NCBI GenBank assembly: GCA_002010215.1
Contig: MTMY01000032.1
Span: forward strand, 54,139 to 118,138
Source: Archaeoglobus sp. JdFR-37
GTDB taxonomy: Archaea; Halobacteriota; Archaeoglobi; Archaeoglobales; Archaeoglobaceae
DNA: 64,000 nucleotides
Reading direction: 5' to 3'
In this document: in pieces, positions 61,905-64,000 of the stretch
Position numbering within the stretch: the stretch's first letter is position 1
Layout of the letters: every line of letters begins with the position of its first letter
The notes under the pieces: generated by a model
The model's database searches: none
Told to the model about the DNA's origin: nothing
What the model saw: only the letters and a program-made list of their open reading frames with translations
Program-made: the position numbers and the translations under genes

Positions 61905-63083
61905 ATGGTAAAGACCGTTGTAGTTAGCGGAACTCGCACACCAATCGGAAAATTCGGAGGATCACTCAAAGACCTTTCTCCTGTTGAACTTGGAGCATTG
62001 GTGATACGAGAGGCAATTGCGAGAGCGGATATAAAGCCGGAGGATGTGGATGAGGTAATAATGGGACATGTTGTGACGGCTGGATGCGGTCAGAATACTG
62101 CGAGGCATGCGGCTTTGAAGGCTGGCCTGCCCAATACCGTCCCGGCCTATCAGATTAACAAGGTCTGCACCTCCGGCCTGAAGGCTGTGGCTCTCGCTCA
62201 CCTCATGATCCAAATGGGCGAGGCTGAGGTGGTGGTTGCAGGCGGAATGGAGAGTATGAGCAACGCTCCTTATGCTCTGCTTAAAGCAAGATGGGGCTAC
62301 AGGATGTTCAATGCCGAGCTTGTTGACCTGATGGTTCATGACGGGCTCTGGGACCCGGTTTACAACCAGCACATGGCAGAGAACACCGAGGATGTGGCTG
62401 ACGAATTTGGAGTCAGCAGAGATGAGATGGATGAGTGGAGCTATCAGAGCCACATGAAGGCAGTAAAGGCAATTGATGAGGGCAAATTTGCTGAAGAAAT
62501 CCTGCCGGTGGAGATAAAACAGAAGAAGGGGAGCGTAGTTGTGGATACTGACGAATGTCCGAGGCGTGACACAACGCTGGAGAAGATAAAGAGCCTTTCG
62601 CCGGTTTTCAGGAAAGATGGGAAGATTACTGCTGCAAACGCTCCAAATACCAGTGATGGGGCTGCGGCGGTTGTCCTTATGAGTGAGGATAAGGCAAAGG
62701 AGCTGGGAGTTGAGCCAAAGCTGGAGGTTATCACCCACGGCCAGGCTTCAAGAGATCCGAAGTACATAGCAACTGTACCAGCCTATGCCGCCGAAACTGC
62801 CCTGAAGAAAGCTGAACTCAGCAAAGACGAGATTGACGTATGGGAGATAAATGAGGCTTTTGCCGCTGTAACTTTGATAAGCTCAAAACTCCTCGACATA
62901 GACCTTGACAGGGTGAATGTGAACGGAGGAGCTGTTGCCCTCGGCCACCCCATAGGCGCAACAGGCGCAAGGCTGGTTGTAACGCTTATGCACGAAATGT
63001 TGAGAAGAAAGAGTGAATACGGCGTAACCACCCTCTGCGCAGGTCTCGGGCAGGGAGATGCCGTTGTATTCAGGCTATACTAA
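61905..63083 (+). CDS. Acetyl-CoA C-acyltransferase (thiolase)
   Basis: A 392-residue thiolase that splits 3-ketoacyl-CoA or joins two acetyl-CoA. The nucleophilic cysteine is in INKVCTSGLKA, the histidine in GGAVALGHPIGATGARLV and the second cysteine in TTLCAGLGQGDA. NEAFAAV is also present. It is of the bacterial-type, full-length thiolase kind and has no DUF35 partner next to it. GAGGTG before ATG 61905 fixes the start, although the frame opens at 61890. A BRE/TATA pair (CGAAAGGTATTTATT) is about 30 bases upstream. It precedes an acyl-CoA dehydrogenase. Confidence 0.95.
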   Translation: MVKTVVVSGTRTPIGKFGGSLKDLSPVELGALVIREAIARADIKPEDVDEVIMGHVVTAGCGQNTARHAALKAGLPNTVPAYQINKVCTSGLKAVALAHLMIQMGEAEVVVAGGMESMSNAPYALLKARWGYRMFNAELVDLMVHDGLWDPVYNQHMAENTEDVADEFGVSRDEMDEWSYQSHMKAVKAIDEGKFAEEILPVEIKQKKGSVVVDTDECPRRDTTLEKIKSLSPVFRKDGKITAANAPNTSDGAAAVVLMSEDKAKELGVEPKLEVITHGQASRDPKYIATVPAYAAETALKKAELSKDEIDVWEINEAFAAVTLISSKLLDIDLDRVNVNGGAVALGHPIGATGARLVVTLMHEMLRRKSEYGVTTLCAGLGQGDAVVFRLY

Positions 63084-63140
63084 ATCTATCATCTTATTTT
63101 AAGTAAATGAAGTAGATGGAAGGAGATGGAGGAGGTCACT

Positions 63141-64000
63141 ATGGAGTTCAGCCTGGGTGAGGAGCACAGAATGCTCCAAGATGCTGTTAGGGAATTCGCC
63201 GAGAAGGAGATAATGCCCTACGGAAAGGAGTACGATGAGAGGAAGGAGTATCCCATGGAGATCTACAAAAAAGCCGCCAAACTCGGTTTCATAGGTGCAA
63301 GCATCCCTGAGGAGTACAACGGGGCAGGGATGGACTGTCTTGCAGAGGCAATTATAAGCATGGAGTTTACTAGGGCCGATAGTGCCATTGGCAGCGCTAT
63401 AGACTTGGCAGTGCTTGGAGTCCCGATGATCCTCCGCTTCGGCAGCGAGGAACTGAAGGAGAAGTATATGGCGAGAGTTCCGAAAGGTGACGGTCCATCG
63501 GCTATAGCCATCACTGAACCGGACTGTGGATCAGATGTCGCAGCTATGCGGACGAAAGCCGTGAAAGATGGCGATGAGTGGGTTATAAACGGCACCAAGA
63601 CCTTCATCACCAACGGCGGTGTGGGAGTATACACTGTTGTACTCGCAAAAACTGCCGATGTTGAGCCGCCCCATAGAGGCATCTCAGCCTTTGTGGTTGA
63701 GCAGAATAGAGAAGGTTATGAGGCTAAGCCCATCGAGAAAATGGGGATGCACTGCCACGATACCAGCGAAGTCGTCCTGAAAAACGTGAGAGTGCCGGCG
63801 GAGAACCTTATAGGTGAGGAAAATAAAGGTTTCTACCAGCTCATGCAGTTCTTCAACGAGAGTAGGATAAAGATTGGAGCACTCCACCTCGGCATAGCAA
63901 TTGGAGCATACGAAAGAGCTCTGGAATATGCGAAGCAGCGAAAGGCATTTGGAAAGCCGCTTGCAGAACATCAGGCGATACAGTTCAAGTTGGCGGATAT
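63141..64000 (+). CDS. Acyl-CoA dehydrogenase (3' end cut by window edge)
   Basis: The first 286 residues of an acyl-CoA dehydrogenase. The N-terminal helical domain (MEFSLGEEHRMLQDAVREFAEKEI, ASIPEEYNGAGMD), the flavin-contacting AITEPDCGSDVAAM and TFITNGG, and the start of the C-terminal helices (IAIGAYERALEYAKQRKAFGKPLAEHQAIQ) are seen. The catalytic base region lies outside the window. GGAGGT is 4 bases before ATG 63141; another ATG at 63126 is possible. It follows the thiolase by 57 bases, so the two probably form a beta-oxidation operon. It is distinct from the paralogue at 4751. Confidence 0.93.
   Translation, partial: MEFSLGEEHRMLQDAVREFAEKEIMPYGKEYDERKEYPMEIYKKAAKLGFIGASIPEEYNGAGMDCLAEAIISMEFTRADSAIGSAIDLAVLGVPMILRFGSEELKEKYMARVPKGDGPSAIAITEPDCGSDVAAMRTKAVKDGDEWVINGTKTFITNGGVGVYTVVLAKTADVEPPHRGISAFVVEQNREGYEAKPIEKMGMHCHDTSEVVLKNVRVPAENLIGEENKGFYQLMQFFNESRIKIGALHLGIAIGAYERALEYAKQRKAFGKPLAEHQAIQFKLAD

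Overview
The window is chromosomal DNA of a thermophilic euryarchaeon, most likely a member of the Archaeoglobales. It carries an archaeal information-processing set: thermosome, TFB, aIF2-alpha, Nop10, Gar1, TmcA, a PAC2-family proteasome chaperone, L1-L10-L12, and archaeal AlaRS and ValRS. Promoters are TATA type and many starts look leaderless. The lineage hints are coenzyme F420 ligase (CofE), a RuBisCO-like protein, FAD/Fe-S D-lactate dehydrogenase genes, AhbC of the siroheme-to-heme route, beta-oxidation enzymes, an archaeal Ku/ligase pair, and an IscS in which the PLP lysine is replaced by aspartate, a trait I know from Archaeoglobus fulgidus. The species cannot be fixed from sequence alone.

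Layout. 1-7 kb: a truncated FGGY sugar kinase, a PH-like protein, a saccharopine-dehydrogenase-like oxidoreductase paired with a RuBisCO-like protein, an acyl-CoA dehydrogenase, and a divergent YkgJ-type/small-protein pair. 7-15 kb: thermosome, an HTH regulator, and a complete branched-chain amino acid type ABC transporter built as two divergent arms (livKGF and livHM). 15-21 kb: RimI, then tmcA-ASCH-hotdog, aIF2-alpha-nop10-PAC2, and a 53-residue Cys-rich protein followed by a DUF72 gene. 21-27 kb: a signalling cluster with a membrane protein, a giant PAS/GAF protein that lacks an ATPase domain, a complete histidine kinase and a lone receiver. 27-38 kb (minus strand): alaS-cofE-ATP-grasp-TIM barrel, then glcD-like/Fe-S/ahbC, TFB and Gar1. 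38-39.3 kb: decayed genes (a PIN toxin and an MFS transporter). 39-47 kb: a wHTH/RecA-like pair, flavin reductase, ilvD, a SIMPL protein, and a sulfur cluster tusA-dsrE-iscS-iscU with a two-site thioredoxin-fold protein. 47-49 kb: the L1-L10-L12 operon with a leader hairpin. 49-52.1 kb: a small accessory island ending at a tRNA-Cys gene (CPBP protease, GrpB, an anchored protein of DUF6544 type, and a small membrane-protein gene cut by an exact 210 bp internal inversion). 52-64 kb: an FAH-family enzyme, valS-TrmB-like regulator, a DNA end-joining neighbourhood (endonuclease IV-like, Ku, LigD-like ligase, an unknown helical protein), an MBL hydrolase, a Cys-cluster protein, a class III CoA-transferase, a thiolase and a truncated acyl-CoA dehydrogenase.

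The most rewarding points are these. A 210 bp segment (49209-49418), when flipped back, restores an uninterrupted 128-codon gene. tmcA, which writes N4-acetylcytidine, overlaps an ASCH-domain gene resembling N4-acetylcytidine hydrolases. The IscS without its PLP lysine lies in an operon with TusA and DsrE sulfur carriers, which suggests an alternative sulfur supply for Fe-S assembly. A 20 bp palindrome sits on the ku promoter, and an unknown gene follows the ligase. The large PAS/GAF protein has a phospho-acceptor helix but no ATPase, and it overlaps a complete kinase gene.
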